Part shown: one piece after another, positions 17,514 through 27,318 of the stretch
Numbering within the stretch: the first letter of the stretch is position 1
Layout of the letters: each line of letters opens with the position of its first letter
Assembly: GCF_001500065.1 (NCBI RefSeq)
Contig: NZ_LQIN01000050.1
Coordinates: 62,001-126,000 of the forward strand
Origin: Mycobacterium sp. IS-3022
Lineage (GTDB): Bacteria > Actinomycetota > Actinomycetes > Mycobacteriales > Mycobacteriaceae
Length of the DNA stretch: 64,000 bases
Direction: 5' to 3'
Position numbers and translations under genes: made by a program
Notes under the pieces: generated by a model
Databases searched by the model: none
Seen by the model: the letters and a program-made list of their open reading frames with translations, nothing else
Told to the model about the DNA's origin: nothing

Positions 17514-19658
17514 TTACACCGTCGGGCTCACCGCGGCCCGCATGATCTCGCCCAGTCTCGCCGCGTCGGCATCCTCGAATACGTCCTCCAGCAGCAGTTT
17601 CCTGCCGTCGGGACCGCTCAGCGGCACCCGCCAGTTCGGATACTCGTCGGTGGTACCCGGCTGGTTCTGGGTGCGCAGATCACCGACCGCGTCGGTCAGC
17701 GACAGCGCCAGCAACCGCGACGGTGTGCGACCGAGATAGCGGTGCAGCGCCTCGACGATCTCGGTGACGCTGATGTCCTCGGGGTCGCCGCTCAGCAGGC
17801 CGACTCGACGTAGTTCGCTCAACCACCCGACCTGCTGTTCGCGGTCGGCGGCCAGTTCCTCCTTCGCGGGCCGGGTCAGCAGTCCGAGTTCGTCGCGGAG
17901 CCGGACGTGTTCGCCGGCCAGGTAACCGGCCGTCGGAGGCAGATCGTGGGTGGTGACCGCCGACAGGCAGTACTCGCGCCACCGCTCGGCGGGAAGCGGC
18001 CCACCGTCACCGTCGCGGTCGGCCTCGAACCACAGGATCGACGTCCCGAACAGGCCGCGCTCGCGCAGGTGGTCGCGCACCCACGGCTCGACGGTGCCGA
18101 GGTCCTCGCCGACGACGACGGCTCCCGCCCGGTGCGCCTCCAGCGCGACGATGCCGATCATCGCCTCATGGTCGTAGCGCACATAGGTGCCTTCGGTGGG
18201 CCGCGTGCCCTGCGGGATCCACCACAGCCGGAACAGCCCGATGATGTGGTCGATCCGAACCCCGCCCGCGTGCCGCAGCACGGCGTTGACCAGCGCGCGG
18301 AACGGCTCGTAGGCGAGCTTCTCGAGTTGGTCCGGCCGCCACGGTGGCTGCGACCAGTCCTGGCCGAGCTGGTTGAACTCGTCCGGTGGCGCACCCGCGG
18401 TGACCCCGAGAGCCAGCACGTCCTGCAGTGCCCACGCATCCGCCCCGTTTGGGTCCACCCCGACCGCGAGGTCGTGCATGACGCCCAGGCTCATGCCCGC
18501 CTGCAGCGCGGTGGCCTGTGTCGCGGTCAGCTGGTCGTCGAGCTGCCACTGCAGCCAGCGGTGGAAGTCCACGGCGGCGGCATTCTCGGCGGCGAAGTCC
18601 GCGACGGCCTCGCTCGCCGGGTGCTGCAGCTCGGGTGGCCACCGATGCCAGTCGGCGCCGTGCCGCTCCGCCAGGGCACACCAGATGGCGAAGTCGTCCA
18701 GGCTGCTGCCCTCACGCTCGCGGAAGGCGGCGTAGGCCAACTCGCGCCCCGCAGAACGCGGCACCGCGTACACCGCCTCCAACGCGGCGCGCTTGCCCCT
18801 CCACGCGGCGTCGCGGTCGATCTGGTCGATACGTCCGGCCCGTGCCTGCAGGTACTCACGCGCCTTGCGCATCCGGTTGCGACGACGGACGTAGGCGTAC
18901 TCGGGGACCGCCTCGACGCGCAGGTAGATCGGGTTGACGAAGCGACGCGACGTGGGCAGGTAGGGCGACGGTTCCATCGGCGCGACCGGAGCGGCCGCGT
19001 GCAATGGGTTGACCAGGATGAAGCCCGCGCCGTGCCGGGCCGCCGACCATACGGCGAGATCGGTCAGGTCGGTCAGATCGCCGATCCCCCAAGACCTTTC
19101 AGACCGCACACTGTACAACTGGGTGGCCAGCCCCCACTGCCGGCCGGAAGTGGGTTGCAACGACGCCGGCGAGACGATGATCGGAGTGCTCGTCTCCGCC
19201 GAGTCCGCGTGCAGATGCAGGCGGTGGTATCCGATCGGTAGGTCGGCGGGCAACTCGAACGTCGCCTCGCCGATCAGCCTACCGTCCAGATCGTAAGGCG
19301 GCCGGTTGTTTTCGAGCTGACGCAGATCCGCGCGGACCGTCCCGTCCTCCAGGTGGAGCCGGAGTGTCACCGGGCCCCCGTGCGTGACGTGGACCCAGAA
19401 CGGCGTCGTGACACCGGCGCGGCCGACGATCGTCGGTGGCAGGCGCCGCGCCCAGTATTCGCGGTCGTGCGCGGTGAGCGCCGCGGCGCGCTCGGCCTCG
19501 GTGGCAGCCGGGACACCGAGCGCCGCGAGCACCGAGATCAGCGTCGACTCGGCAACCGGCGTGCGCGTGCCCGTCCAGTCCTCGTATTCGGCGGCGACAC
19601 CGTAGCGTCGCGCCAGCTCCACCAGCGACGCGGCGGGCAGTTCAACCGACACTGTCAT
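17514..19658 (-). CDS. malQ: 4-alpha-glucanotransferase (amylomaltase) MalQ
   Basis: 714-residue GH77 enzyme that transfers alpha-1,4-glucan segments in glycogen and maltodextrin metabolism. M. tuberculosis MalQ (Rv1781c) has about 724. The nucleophile is D470 in GGVRIDHIIGLF and the acid/base is E518 in VVGEDLGTVEPW. An N-terminal beta-rich domain precedes the barrel, as in the actinobacterial type. The ATG at 19658 (MTVSVELP) is preferred to an upstream frame extension of low-complexity residues. It is divergent from an MFS gene with a 137-bp gap. Confidence 0.95.
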   Translation of the reverse strand: MTVSVELPAASLVELARRYGVAAEYEDWTGTRTPVAESTLISVLAALGVPAATEAERAAALTAHDREYWARRLPPTIVGRAGVTTPFWVHVTHGGPVTLRLHLEDGTVRADLRQLENNRPPYDLDGRLIGEATFELPADLPIGYHRLHLHADSAETSTPIIVSPASLQPTSGRQWGLATQLYSVRSERSWGIGDLTDLTDLAVWSAARHGAGFILVNPLHAAAPVAPMEPSPYLPTSRRFVNPIYLRVEAVPEYAYVRRRNRMRKAREYLQARAGRIDQIDRDAAWRGKRAALEAVYAVPRSAGRELAYAAFREREGSSLDDFAIWCALAERHGADWHRWPPELQHPASEAVADFAAENAAAVDFHRWLQWQLDDQLTATQATALQAGMSLGVMHDLAVGVDPNGADAWALQDVLALGVTAGAPPDEFNQLGQDWSQPPWRPDQLEKLAYEPFRALVNAVLRHAGGVRIDHIIGLFRLWWIPQGTRPTEGTYVRYDHEAMIGIVALEAHRAGAVVVGEDLGTVEPWVRDHLRERGLFGTSILWFEADRDGDGGPLPAERWREYCLSAVTTHDLPPTAGYLAGEHVRLRDELGLLTRPAKEELAADREQQVGWLSELRRVGLLSGDPEDISVTEIVEALHRYLGRTPSRLLALSLTDAVGDLRTQNQPGTTDEYPNWRVPLSGPDGRKLLLEDVFEDADAARLGEIMRAAVSPTV

Positions 19659-19795
19659 GGCGCCAATCTTGCCTGGCGGGGTAGCGACTCGCGGATCGAC
19701 ACGATCGGGTGCGTACCCGCCGTGCGGCCAACGTGAACCACGGCCGCACATTCGGCGGTGATCTGTGCTGTCCGTCCTCGCGTAAGGTCGCCCGC

Positions 19796-20995
19796 ATGGC
19801 GGCCGACCGGTTGGACACGGCGCGGGCGCAGCACCGGCGGGCCCGCATCGCGGTGGCCGCGCTGTTCTTGAGCAACGGCGCGATCTTCGCCAACCTGCTT
19901 CCGCGTTATCCCGAGATCAAGACCGACCTGCAGTTGTCGAACGCGGTGTACGGCGCGGCGATCGCGGCGTTCTCGGCCGGCGCGCTGGTGGCCGGACTGA
20001 CCGCGGCGGCGCTGATCCGGCGCTACCGCTCCTCCCGGGTGGCGGTTGTCGGCACCGTCGGGATCGCCGCGTTCGTCGTGGCCGCCGGCCTGGCATCGAG
20101 CCCGCTGATGCTCGCTGCGGCGTTGTTCGTCGCGGGTGCATCGGATGCGGTCACCGACGTCGCACAGAATGCCCACGGGTTGCGGCTGCAGCGCAACTAC
20201 GGCCGGTCCATCATCAACTCGTTTCACGCCGTATGGTCCGCGGGCGCGATCGTCGGCGGGTTGATGGGCGCCGGGGCGATCGCACTGGGTATCTCCCGCG
20301 CCGCGCATCTGACGATCGCCGCGGCAGTGTGCTGCGCGGTGGTCGCGTTCGCCTATCCGTATCTGCTGAAGGGACCCGATCACGACGACCATCCGGCAGC
20401 GCACGTAACCGGTACGGGAGGCGCCGGGACGGCGGTGTACCTCGCGCTGCTCGCCTTGGTGGTGATCGCCGTTGCGGGCGCCACTGTCGAGGACGCCGGA
20501 AGTTCCTGGGCCACACTGTATCTGCGCGACAGCCTGGACGCGCCGGGCGCCGTCGCCGCCTTCGGATACATCGCGCTGGCCGGGGCGATGTTCGTCGGGC
20601 GGCTGATCGGGGACCGCCTCGTCGACCGGTTCGGCGAACGCGCGGTCGTGCGCGCCGGCGGCCTCCTCACCGCTGCGGGCATGGGTGCGGCGCTGGTGTT
20701 TCCGTCGGTGCCCGCCACGATCGGCGGATTCGCCGCCGCGGGTTTCGGGGTGGCCACCCTGATCCCGGCCGCCATGCACCGCGCCGATCAGCTTCCCGGC
20801 CTGCGGCCGGGCAGCGGGCTGACGGTGCTGACCTGGCTGATGCGGATCGGGTTCTTCGGCGCGCCGCTGATCGTCGGGGTGGTCGCCGATGCGACGAGCC
20901 TGCGGGTCGGCCTGCTCAGCGTTCCGGTGGCCGGCGTGGTGGTGCTCGCGCTGGCCGGCGTGCTCAGTGCGCGGCACCCGCCAACTCGATCGTGA
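19796..20995 (+). CDS. MFS transporter
   Basis: 399-residue major facilitator with about 12 hydrophobic helices. Family features include RYPEIKTDLQLSNAVYGAA after helix 1, a basic cytoplasmic loop (RRYRSSRVAV), and SFHAVWSAGAIVGGL with GRLIGDRLVDRFG in the second half, typical of the sugar/FucP-like and drug-like branch. The substrate is unknown. Its last 32 bp overlap the convergent SMR gene. Confidence 0.88.
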   Translation: MAADRLDTARAQHRRARIAVAALFLSNGAIFANLLPRYPEIKTDLQLSNAVYGAAIAAFSAGALVAGLTAAALIRRYRSSRVAVVGTVGIAAFVVAAGLASSPLMLAAALFVAGASDAVTDVAQNAHGLRLQRNYGRSIINSFHAVWSAGAIVGGLMGAGAIALGISRAAHLTIAAAVCCAVVAFAYPYLLKGPDHDDHPAAHVTGTGGAGTAVYLALLALVVIAVAGATVEDAGSSWATLYLRDSLDAPGAVAAFGYIALAGAMFVGRLIGDRLVDRFGERAVVRAGGLLTAAGMGAALVFPSVPATIGGFAAAGFGVATLIPAAMHRADQLPGLRPGSGLTVLTWLMRIGFFGAPLIVGVVADATSLRVGLLSVPVAGVVVLALAGVLSARHPPTRS

Positions 20996-21287
20996 GCACA
21001 CCTGCCACGATCAGCGCGATGCCGGCGGCCATCACCCAGGTGAGCGGCTCCGCGAACAACACCCGCGCGATCAGCGCGACGAGCGCGACGCCGCACGCGG
21101 TCCACACCCCGTAGGCGATGCCGACCGGCATCCCGAGTCCCAGCGTCAGCCATAGCAGGTAGAACGACGCCAGGTAGCCGAGCACCACAGGGGCGATCCA
21201 GGCCTTCTTGCGGAAGCCGTCGGAGGCGCGCAGCGACAGCGTCGCGACAACCTCGATCGCGATGGCGCCCGCGAGCGTCCACCACAT
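20964..21287 (-). CDS. SMR-family efflux subunit, second of a pair
   Basis: 107-residue, four-helix small multidrug resistance protein. The essential membrane Glu is in AIAIEVVATLSL near residue 12, followed by GLGMPVGIAYGVW. Start ATG 21287 overlaps the stop of the first SMR gene by one base; a GTG at 21290 would give a 4-base overlap. Paired, overlapping SMR genes usually make an obligate heterodimer with opposite topologies (EbrAB and YkkCD type). Confidence 0.88.
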   Translation of the reverse strand: MWWTLAGAIAIEVVATLSLRASDGFRKKAWIAPVVLGYLASFYLLWLTLGLGMPVGIAYGVWTACGVALVALIARVLFAEPLTWVMAAGIALIVAGVLTIELAGAAH

Positions 21288-21619
21288 CACGTCTCGGCCG
21301 CCCGATGCGAGCCGAGCTCGATGAGCAGGACGCCGGCGATGATGAGCCCGATGCCGGCGACGATCGGCCAGGTGAACGGGTCGCCGAACAACACGGCCGC
21401 CAGCACCGCGGTACCCGCGGTGCCCAACGCGCCCCAGATGCCGTAGGCCACCCCCACCGCAATCCCGGCGCGCAACACCATCGTCAACAACACGAACGCG
21501 CAGAGATAGCCGACGACCACCACGAGCAACCACCCCGAATGATCTTGAGAGGCACGCAAAGACAAGGTGGCCAAGACCTCAGCGGCGATGGCCCCGGCGA
21601 GCAACGCCCATTTGATCAC
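21287..21619 (-). CDS. SMR-family efflux subunit, first of a pair
   Basis: 110-residue four-helix protein. The proton/drug-coupling Glu is E14 (AIAAEVLATLSL), with VAYGIWGALG in helix 3 and a loss of net positive charge at the C-terminus. Relatives export quaternary ammonium compounds and dyes. It shares a one-base overlap with its partner gene. Mycobacterial Mmr works alone as a homodimer, so the paired arrangement is a difference. Confidence 0.9.
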   Translation of the reverse strand: MIKWALLAGAIAAEVLATLSLRASQDHSGWLLVVVVGYLCAFVLLTMVLRAGIAVGVAYGIWGALGTAGTAVLAAVLFGDPFTWPIVAGIGLIIAGVLLIELGSHRAAET

Positions 21620-21695
21620 GCCACCAAGCTATCGGAGGCGAGCAGGACCCCGCGTAGCCTGGTGAGGCAGTTTTCGCCGATGCCAAGGAGCCCTG

Positions 21696-23252
21696 ATGAC
21701 GGCCGATGCCAGTCGCACCGCCGGCGACGGTCCGGTCGTCGACACCGCGAGCGGTCCGGTCCGCGGCATCGACGACGGAACCGTGAAGGTGTGGAAGGGA
21801 ATTCGGTACGCGGCGCCGCCTGCGGGTGAGCTTCGCTGGCGACCGCCGCAACCGCCCACGCGCTGGTCCGAGCCGGTGGACGCCACCAGGGTCGGCCCGG
21901 TGTGCCCGCAGCCGACCGATCCGCGGATCCCGCTCGATCTCGGGGCCCCGCAGGGCGACGACTGCCTGACCCTCAACGTGTGGGCCGCCTCCGACACCGA
22001 GCCGGGAGCGGGTAAGCCCGTGATGGTGTGGGTGCACGGCGGCGCCTACGTCCTCGGTTCGTCGGCGCAGCCCCTTTACCACGGCCGTGCACTCGCAGCC
22101 GGCGGCGAGGCGGTGATCGTCACCGTGAATTACCGGGTGGGGGCGCTGGGATTCCTGGACCTGTCGGAGTTCGGTGACGGGTTCGCCACCAACCTCGGCC
22201 TGCGCGACGTGCTGTTCGCGTTGCGGTGGGTCCGCGAGAACATCGCGGGGTTCGGGGGAGACCCGGATCGGGTGACCGTCTTCGGCGAGTCCGCCGGCGC
22301 CGGCATCATCACCACGCTGCTGGCCAGCCCGGCCGCCGCGGGGCTGTTCGGAGCGGCGATCGCACAGAGCTCACCCGCGACGTCCATCTACGATCGCGAG
22401 CGTTCGCGGCGCGTCGCGAAGCTGTTCCTCGACGAACTCGGCGTGCGACCCGACCAAGCCGACCGGTTGCCGTCGGTGCCCACCGCGGCGCTGCTGGCGG
22501 CATCCAAGCGAGTGTTCGACGACATTCCGGTGCGCACCCCGGGCACGCTGGCGTTCGCGCCGATCATCGACGGCGATGTGGTGCCGGCGCATCCGGTGCA
22601 GCTGGCCCGCGACGGCCGCACGCATCCGGTCCCGTTGATCATCGGAACCAACAAGCACGAAGCCGCGTTGTTCCGCTGGATGAGGTCGCCGCTGATGCCG
22701 ATCACGCCCAAGGCGATTCGCGCGATGTTCGCCGAGATCGCCGCCGAGCAGCCGGATCTGCAACTGCCCGAGGAGCAACGTATCCGCGCCGCCTACCGCG
22801 GCCGCGGCAAGGCCATCGGCATGGGTGTGGCCCGCGACATCGGGTTCCGGATGCCGTCGGTGTGGTTCGCCGAGGGCCATCGCGAGGTGGCACCGGTGTA
22901 CCTGTACCGGTTCGACTTCGCCACCCCGATGCTGCGGTTACTGCGCCTCGGCGCCGCGCACGCCACCGAACTGCCTTATGTGTGGGGCAATCTGGTCGCC
23001 GGCCCGAAGGATCCCACCTTCAAGCTCGGCGGGCTCAAGGCGGGTCGGGCGGTGTCGGCGCGGATGCGGCGGCGCTGGCTGAACTTCGCCGTCGACGGCA
23101 CGCCGGCCGGCGGGTCGGGCGATCCGGTGTGGCCGCCCTACCGCGATCCCGGCCGCGCGACCCTGGTCATCGACGCCCAGGACCGCGTGGTCGACGATCT
23201 CGACCACGACGTGCGCACCGCGTGGGGCGATCAGGTGCTCAGCTTCCGCTGA
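21696..23252 (+). CDS. Type B carboxylesterase
   Basis: 518-residue alpha/beta-hydrolase of the carboxylesterase/para-nitrobenzyl esterase group. The nucleophile is S199 in FGESAG, the oxyanion-hole stretch is VHGGAYVLG (about 114) and the N-terminal GIRYAAPP is the family opening. The catalytic His lies toward the C-terminus in a GAAHATELPY segment. No signal peptide, so cytoplasmic. The next gene follows after 28 bp. Confidence 0.92.
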   Translation: MTADASRTAGDGPVVDTASGPVRGIDDGTVKVWKGIRYAAPPAGELRWRPPQPPTRWSEPVDATRVGPVCPQPTDPRIPLDLGAPQGDDCLTLNVWAASDTEPGAGKPVMVWVHGGAYVLGSSAQPLYHGRALAAGGEAVIVTVNYRVGALGFLDLSEFGDGFATNLGLRDVLFALRWVRENIAGFGGDPDRVTVFGESAGAGIITTLLASPAAAGLFGAAIAQSSPATSIYDRERSRRVAKLFLDELGVRPDQADRLPSVPTAALLAASKRVFDDIPVRTPGTLAFAPIIDGDVVPAHPVQLARDGRTHPVPLIIGTNKHEAALFRWMRSPLMPITPKAIRAMFAEIAAEQPDLQLPEEQRIRAAYRGRGKAIGMGVARDIGFRMPSVWFAEGHREVAPVYLYRFDFATPMLRLLRLGAAHATELPYVWGNLVAGPKDPTFKLGGLKAGRAVSARMRRRWLNFAVDGTPAGGSGDPVWPPYRDPGRATLVIDAQDRVVDDLDHDVRTAWGDQVLSFR

Positions 23253-23280
23253 GCCGTATGCTTTTTCCGGAGGTTTCGAC

Positions 23281-24207
23281 GTGGACGCGAGTGCTGCCTT
23301 CTCGCACGTGCTGCCACCGCTGATGCACGACCCCGTGACGTTCGCGGTGCCGTTCTTCTTGCTGCTGCTGGTCATCGAGTGGACCGCCGCCCGGAGGCTT
23401 GCGTACGAGGAGTCCGAGCGCGCACCGGCCGGGGCCTATCAGCGCTCCGACGCGTGGGCCAGCATCTGGATGGGCGTGGTCTCGATCGGCACCAGCGGGG
23501 TGCTGAACTTCATCGCGCTGCTGGGCTACGCGGCGTTGTTCGTCTACGTCGCACCGTGGCAGTTGCCCGCCGACGCCTGGTACACGTGGGTGATCGCGAT
23601 CGTCGGCGTGGATCTGCTCTACTACGTCTATCACCGGATGGCGCACCGGGTCCGGCTGATCTGGGCGACGCACCAGGCGCACCACTCCAGCCAGTACTTC
23701 AACTTCGCCACCGCGCTGCGGCAGAAGTGGAACATCAGCGGGGACGTGTTCCTGCGTGCGCTGCTGCCACTGTTGGGCGTGCCGCCGTGGATCGTCTTCG
23801 CCAGCTTCTCGATCAACCTGATCTACCAGTTCTGGATTCACACCGAGCGGATCGGCAAGCTCTGGGCGCCAATAGAATTCGTCTTCAATACGCCATCACA
23901 CCACCGCGTGCACCATGGCATGGACCGCCAATACCTCGACAAGAACTACGGCGGCATCTTCATCGTGTGGGACCGGCTCTTCGGCAGTTTCGCCGCCGAA
24001 ACCGTCCGCCCCCACTACGGACTGACCAAGCAGGTCGACACCTACAACATCTGGACGCTGCAAACCCACGAGTACGTGGCGATAGCCCGCGACGTGCGGC
24101 GTGCGCCCCACTGGCGCGACAAGCTGGGGTACATCTTCGGCCCGCCGGGGTGGACGCCCGCCAAGCGGCACGCCGTGACGGGGGAATCCGCCGCGGTTAA
24201 CGCATAA
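23281..24207 (+). CDS. Sterol desaturase / fatty acid hydroxylase family membrane protein
   Basis: 308 residues with four or five membrane helices and the His clusters of the fatty acid hydroxylase superfamily: HRMAH, HQAHH and HHRVHH, with further His in between. These bind a di-iron centre at the membrane face and hydroxylate or desaturate a lipid chain using O2. GTG 23281 follows CCGGAGG by 7 bases. The product in mycobacteria is not established; it sits 28 bp behind a carboxylesterase. Confidence 0.9.
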   Translation: MDASAAFSHVLPPLMHDPVTFAVPFFLLLLVIEWTAARRLAYEESERAPAGAYQRSDAWASIWMGVVSIGTSGVLNFIALLGYAALFVYVAPWQLPADAWYTWVIAIVGVDLLYYVYHRMAHRVRLIWATHQAHHSSQYFNFATALRQKWNISGDVFLRALLPLLGVPPWIVFASFSINLIYQFWIHTERIGKLWAPIEFVFNTPSHHRVHHGMDRQYLDKNYGGIFIVWDRLFGSFAAETVRPHYGLTKQVDTYNIWTLQTHEYVAIARDVRRAPHWRDKLGYIFGPPGWTPAKRHAVTGESAAVNA

Positions 24208-24235
24208 GCCGGCATCCGGCCAGCAGTATGGAGCC

Positions 24236-24718
24236 ATGGAGGTCAACGAGGTTCTGCTGCCGGGCGTCGGCCTACGCTACGAGTTCGACACCCGGGACGG
24301 TGAACGCGTCGGGGTGGTCGCGCGGCGCAGCGGCGACTTCGACGTCGTCGTGTACCACGTGGACGACCCCGATCAGGCGCAACACGTATTCCGGCTCAAC
24401 CGGGAGGAAGCCGATGCGCTGGCGCAGATTCTTGGCGCACCGCGCATCGCCGAACGATTTGCCGACCTGACCCGCGAGATACCGGGGCTCAACGCCGGAC
24501 AGGTGGTACTCGAACCCGGCAGCCCCTTCGTCGACCGCCCGCTCGGTGAGACCCGCGCCCGGACCCGCACGGGCGCGTCGATCGTCGCGATCGTGCGCGA
24601 CGATTCGGTGCTCGCGTCCCCGGCGCCGACGGAACTCCTGCGCGTCGGGGACGTGCTGGTGGTCATCGGCACCGAAGACGGCGTGCGGGGTGTCGAGAAC
24701 ATCGTGACCAAAGGCTGA
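24236..24718 (+). CDS. KhtT-like regulatory subunit with TrkA-C domain
   Basis: 160-residue soluble protein. The C-terminal half is an RCK_C (TrkA-C) domain (SIVAIVRDDSVLASP and LLRVGDVLVVIG). The N-terminal half is the KhtT-type domain with RYEFDTRDGERVGVV. In Bacillus KhtTU, this subunit senses c-di-AMP, pH and K+ and gates the K+/H+ antiporter KhtU, encoded next. The same order is present here with a 4-bp gap. Confidence 0.88.
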   Translation: MEVNEVLLPGVGLRYEFDTRDGERVGVVARRSGDFDVVVYHVDDPDQAQHVFRLNREEADALAQILGAPRIAERFADLTREIPGLNAGQVVLEPGSPFVDRPLGETRARTRTGASIVAIVRDDSVLASPAPTELLRVGDVLVVIGTEDGVRGVENIVTKG

Positions 24719-24722
24719 CCCG

Positions 24723-25892
24723 GTGGTGGTGTCGGCGTCGCTGCTGTTCGAGCTCGGCGTCATCCTCATCGCGCTCACGGTGCTCGGCGGCGCGGCGCGC
24801 AGAATCGGGCTGTCGCCGATCCCGCTGTACCTTCTTGCCGGCCTGGCGGTCGGAGAAGGCGGGTTCACGCCTATCCCCGCCGCGGGCGAGTTCGTCCGCG
24901 TCGGCGCGTCAATCGGCCTCGTGTTGCTTCTGCTCACGTTGGGTCTGGAGTTCTCCATCACCGAGTTCGCCACCAGTCTGCGCAGACATCTACCGTCGGC
25001 CTGGGTGGACCTCGTCCTCAACGCCACCCCGGGCGCCATCGCTGGGTGGCTGCTGGGCCTCGATGTCGTCGGAATCCTGGCGCTGGCCGGCGTCACCTAC
25101 ATCTCCTCGTCTGGACTCATCGCGCGACTGCTGTCGGATCTACGTCGGCTCGGTAACCGGGAAACCCCCGCGGTGCTGTCGGTCCTCGTGCTCGAGGACT
25201 TCGCGATGGCGGCCTACCTGCCGCTGCTGACGGTGCTCGCCGCCGGCGGAACGTGGTGGCAGGCCGGCATCGGCATATCGGTCGCCGTCACGGCGTTGAT
25301 GGTGGCGTTCATCGTGTCCTATCACTGGGGACATCACGTCGGCCGGTTGGTGACGCACCCCGACAACGAGCAACTGCTGCTGCGGATCATGGGGTTCACG
25401 CTGATCGTCGCCGCGCTGGCCGAGTTCGTACACGCCTCGGCCGCCGTCGGTGCTTTCGTCGTCGGCCTGGCGCTGACCGGAGAGTCCGCGGAGCGAGCCC
25501 GTGTGGTGTTGAGCCCGCTGCGTGACCTGTTCGCGGCGATATTCTTCCTTGCCATCGGGTACTCGGTCGACCCGGCCGACCTGATGCCGATGCTTCCAGC
25601 GGCCTTGGCGATCGCCGTGGTGACCGCGTTGACGAAGGTGCTGACCGGGCAGTTCGCCGCCCGCCGTGACGGAGTGGCCAGGCCGGGTCGGCTTCGCGCA
25701 GGCACGGCGCTCATCGCGCGCGGCGAGTTCTCGCTGGTCATCATCGGGCTGGTCGGTGCGTCGATCCCGCAAGTGAGCGCCGTCGCGACGCCCTACGTCT
25801 TCGTGCTTGCACTCGTCGGGCCCGTGCTGACCCGGTTCAGCGGGCGCGGCCGGCGCCGGAAAGGACAGGCGCCGCGTCGGACAGCGTCGTAG
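24723..25892 (+). CDS. KhtU-like monovalent cation:proton antiporter (CPA2)
   Basis: 389-residue membrane protein with about 12 helices. CPA2 features include LLAGLAVGEGGFTP, LLLLTLGLEFS, SSSGLIARLL, and ALVG ending in a short basic tail. With the TrkA-C partner just upstream, a regulated K+/H+ exporter is the best call. The GTG start at 24723 lies 4 bp after the partner's stop codon, so the two are co-translated. Confidence 0.88.
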   Translation: MVVSASLLFELGVILIALTVLGGAARRIGLSPIPLYLLAGLAVGEGGFTPIPAAGEFVRVGASIGLVLLLLTLGLEFSITEFATSLRRHLPSAWVDLVLNATPGAIAGWLLGLDVVGILALAGVTYISSSGLIARLLSDLRRLGNRETPAVLSVLVLEDFAMAAYLPLLTVLAAGGTWWQAGIGISVAVTALMVAFIVSYHWGHHVGRLVTHPDNEQLLLRIMGFTLIVAALAEFVHASAAVGAFVVGLALTGESAERARVVLSPLRDLFAAIFFLAIGYSVDPADLMPMLPAALAIAVVTALTKVLTGQFAARRDGVARPGRLRAGTALIARGEFSLVIIGLVGASIPQVSAVATPYVFVLALVGPVLTRFSGRGRRRKGQAPRRTAS

Positions 25893-25902
25893 TGTCCGCG
25901 AG

Positions 25903-27318
25903 GTGGACACCGTCTTCGACGCCGCGGTCGATGCTGGTCGGGTAGAACGTTCGCTGGCGTCGAGTGCGTCATGTTCAGTCTGGCTGACCGCCGGCGGTCC
26001 GACGCGGCCGCAATACCCGGCGCTGACCCGGCCTGTCACCTGCGACTTGGTCGTCGTCGGCGGCGGATATACCGGGCTGTGGACAGCGCTGCACGCCGCG
26101 CGGCGCAACCCGAACCAGCGGATCGTGCTGATCGAGGCCAATCGGATCGGATGGGCGGCGTCCGGCCGCAACGGAGGCTTCGTGGAGGCCAGCCTCACCC
26201 ACGGCATCGCGAATGGAAAAGCCCACTGGCCCAACGAGATTCACACGCTCGAAGCGATGGGGCGGGACAATCTCGACGGCATGCAGGCCGAGCTGCGGCA
26301 GCTGGGTCTCGACGCCGAATGGCAACGCACGGGCATGCTGACGGTAGCCACGGAACCTCACCAGGTCGATTGGCTACGACAGGCCGCGGCCGACGGGCAA
26401 GGGCAGTTCCTCGACAGGGCGCAAGTGCAAGACCAGGTGCACTCGCCGACCTACCTCGCGGGGCTGTTCAGCGCCGATACCTGTGCGTTGGTGCACCCCG
26501 CCAAGCTGGTGTTCGGACTCGCCGCGGCGTGCCAGGACGCCGGCGTGCGAATCTACGAGCACACCAACGCCTCGCGGCTGGATTCCGGTGGCGTCGGTCT
26601 TCGGGTGCACAGCGGGCCGGCGGTGATCACCGCCCGGCGGGCGGTGCTGGCCACGAACGTCTATCCGAGCCTGCTCAAGCGCAACCGGTTGCACACGATC
26701 CCGGTGTACGACTACGTGCTGGCCACCGATCCGCTCACCGACGCCCAGCTGGACCGCATCGGCTGGCGAAACCGACAGGGGATCAGCGACTGCGCCAACC
26801 AGTTCCACTACTACCGCCTCACGATGGACAACCGCATCGTGTGGGGCGGTTATGACGCCGTCTACCACTTCGGACGCAGGGTCGACCCCGGCTACGAGGA
26901 CCGGCCGGCGACGTACCGGCGATTGGCCGCACACTTCTTCCTCACCTTTCCGCAGCTTGGCGACGTCCGTTTCAGCCACCGCTGGGCCGGTGCGATCGAC
27001 ACCAACAGCCGGTTCTGCGCGCACTGGGGACTGGCCCGGGACGGTCGCGTCGCCTACGTCAACGGGTTCACCGGGCTGGGGGTGGGCGCCTCGCGATTCG
27101 CCGCCGATGTGTGTCTCGATCTGCTCGACGGCCGGCCCACTGCGCGCACGGAACTGCAGATGGTGCGCGAGCGGCCGATGCCGTTTCCGCCGGAGCCGCT
27201 GGCGAGCATCGCCGTCCAGGCGACCCGCTGGTCGCTGGACCGTGCCGACCATTCAGCCGGGCACCGCAACGTTTTCCTGCGGACGCTTGACGCGCTCGGC
27301 GTAGGGTTTGATTCCTAG
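25903..27318 (+). CDS. DAO-family FAD-dependent oxidoreductase
   Basis: 471 residues. The FAD-binding segment is DLVVVGGGYTGLWTALHAARRN and the second is RIGWAASGRNGGFVE, typical of the PuuB/glycine-oxidase group that oxidise amines or amino acids to release H2O2. Near the C-terminus, NGFTGLGVGASRFAADV completes the FAD site. It follows the antiporter by 10 bp. The substrate is unknown; gamma-glutamylputrescine is only one possibility. Confidence 0.85.
   Translation: MDTVFDAAVDAGRVERSLASSASCSVWLTAGGPTRPQYPALTRPVTCDLVVVGGGYTGLWTALHAARRNPNQRIVLIEANRIGWAASGRNGGFVEASLTHGIANGKAHWPNEIHTLEAMGRDNLDGMQAELRQLGLDAEWQRTGMLTVATEPHQVDWLRQAAADGQGQFLDRAQVQDQVHSPTYLAGLFSADTCALVHPAKLVFGLAAACQDAGVRIYEHTNASRLDSGGVGLRVHSGPAVITARRAVLATNVYPSLLKRNRLHTIPVYDYVLATDPLTDAQLDRIGWRNRQGISDCANQFHYYRLTMDNRIVWGGYDAVYHFGRRVDPGYEDRPATYRRLAAHFFLTFPQLGDVRFSHRWAGAIDTNSRFCAHWGLARDGRVAYVNGFTGLGVGASRFAADVCLDLLDGRPTARTELQMVRERPMPFPPEPLASIAVQATRWSLDRADHSAGHRNVFLRTLDALGVGFDS

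Noticed and set aside
21620..21695. Looked for a guanidine-type riboswitch before the SMR pair
   Set aside because: The leader is short (about 75 nt) with no ACGR-loop hairpin pair or ykkC-type conserved core, and the proteins look like the quaternary-ammonium type.
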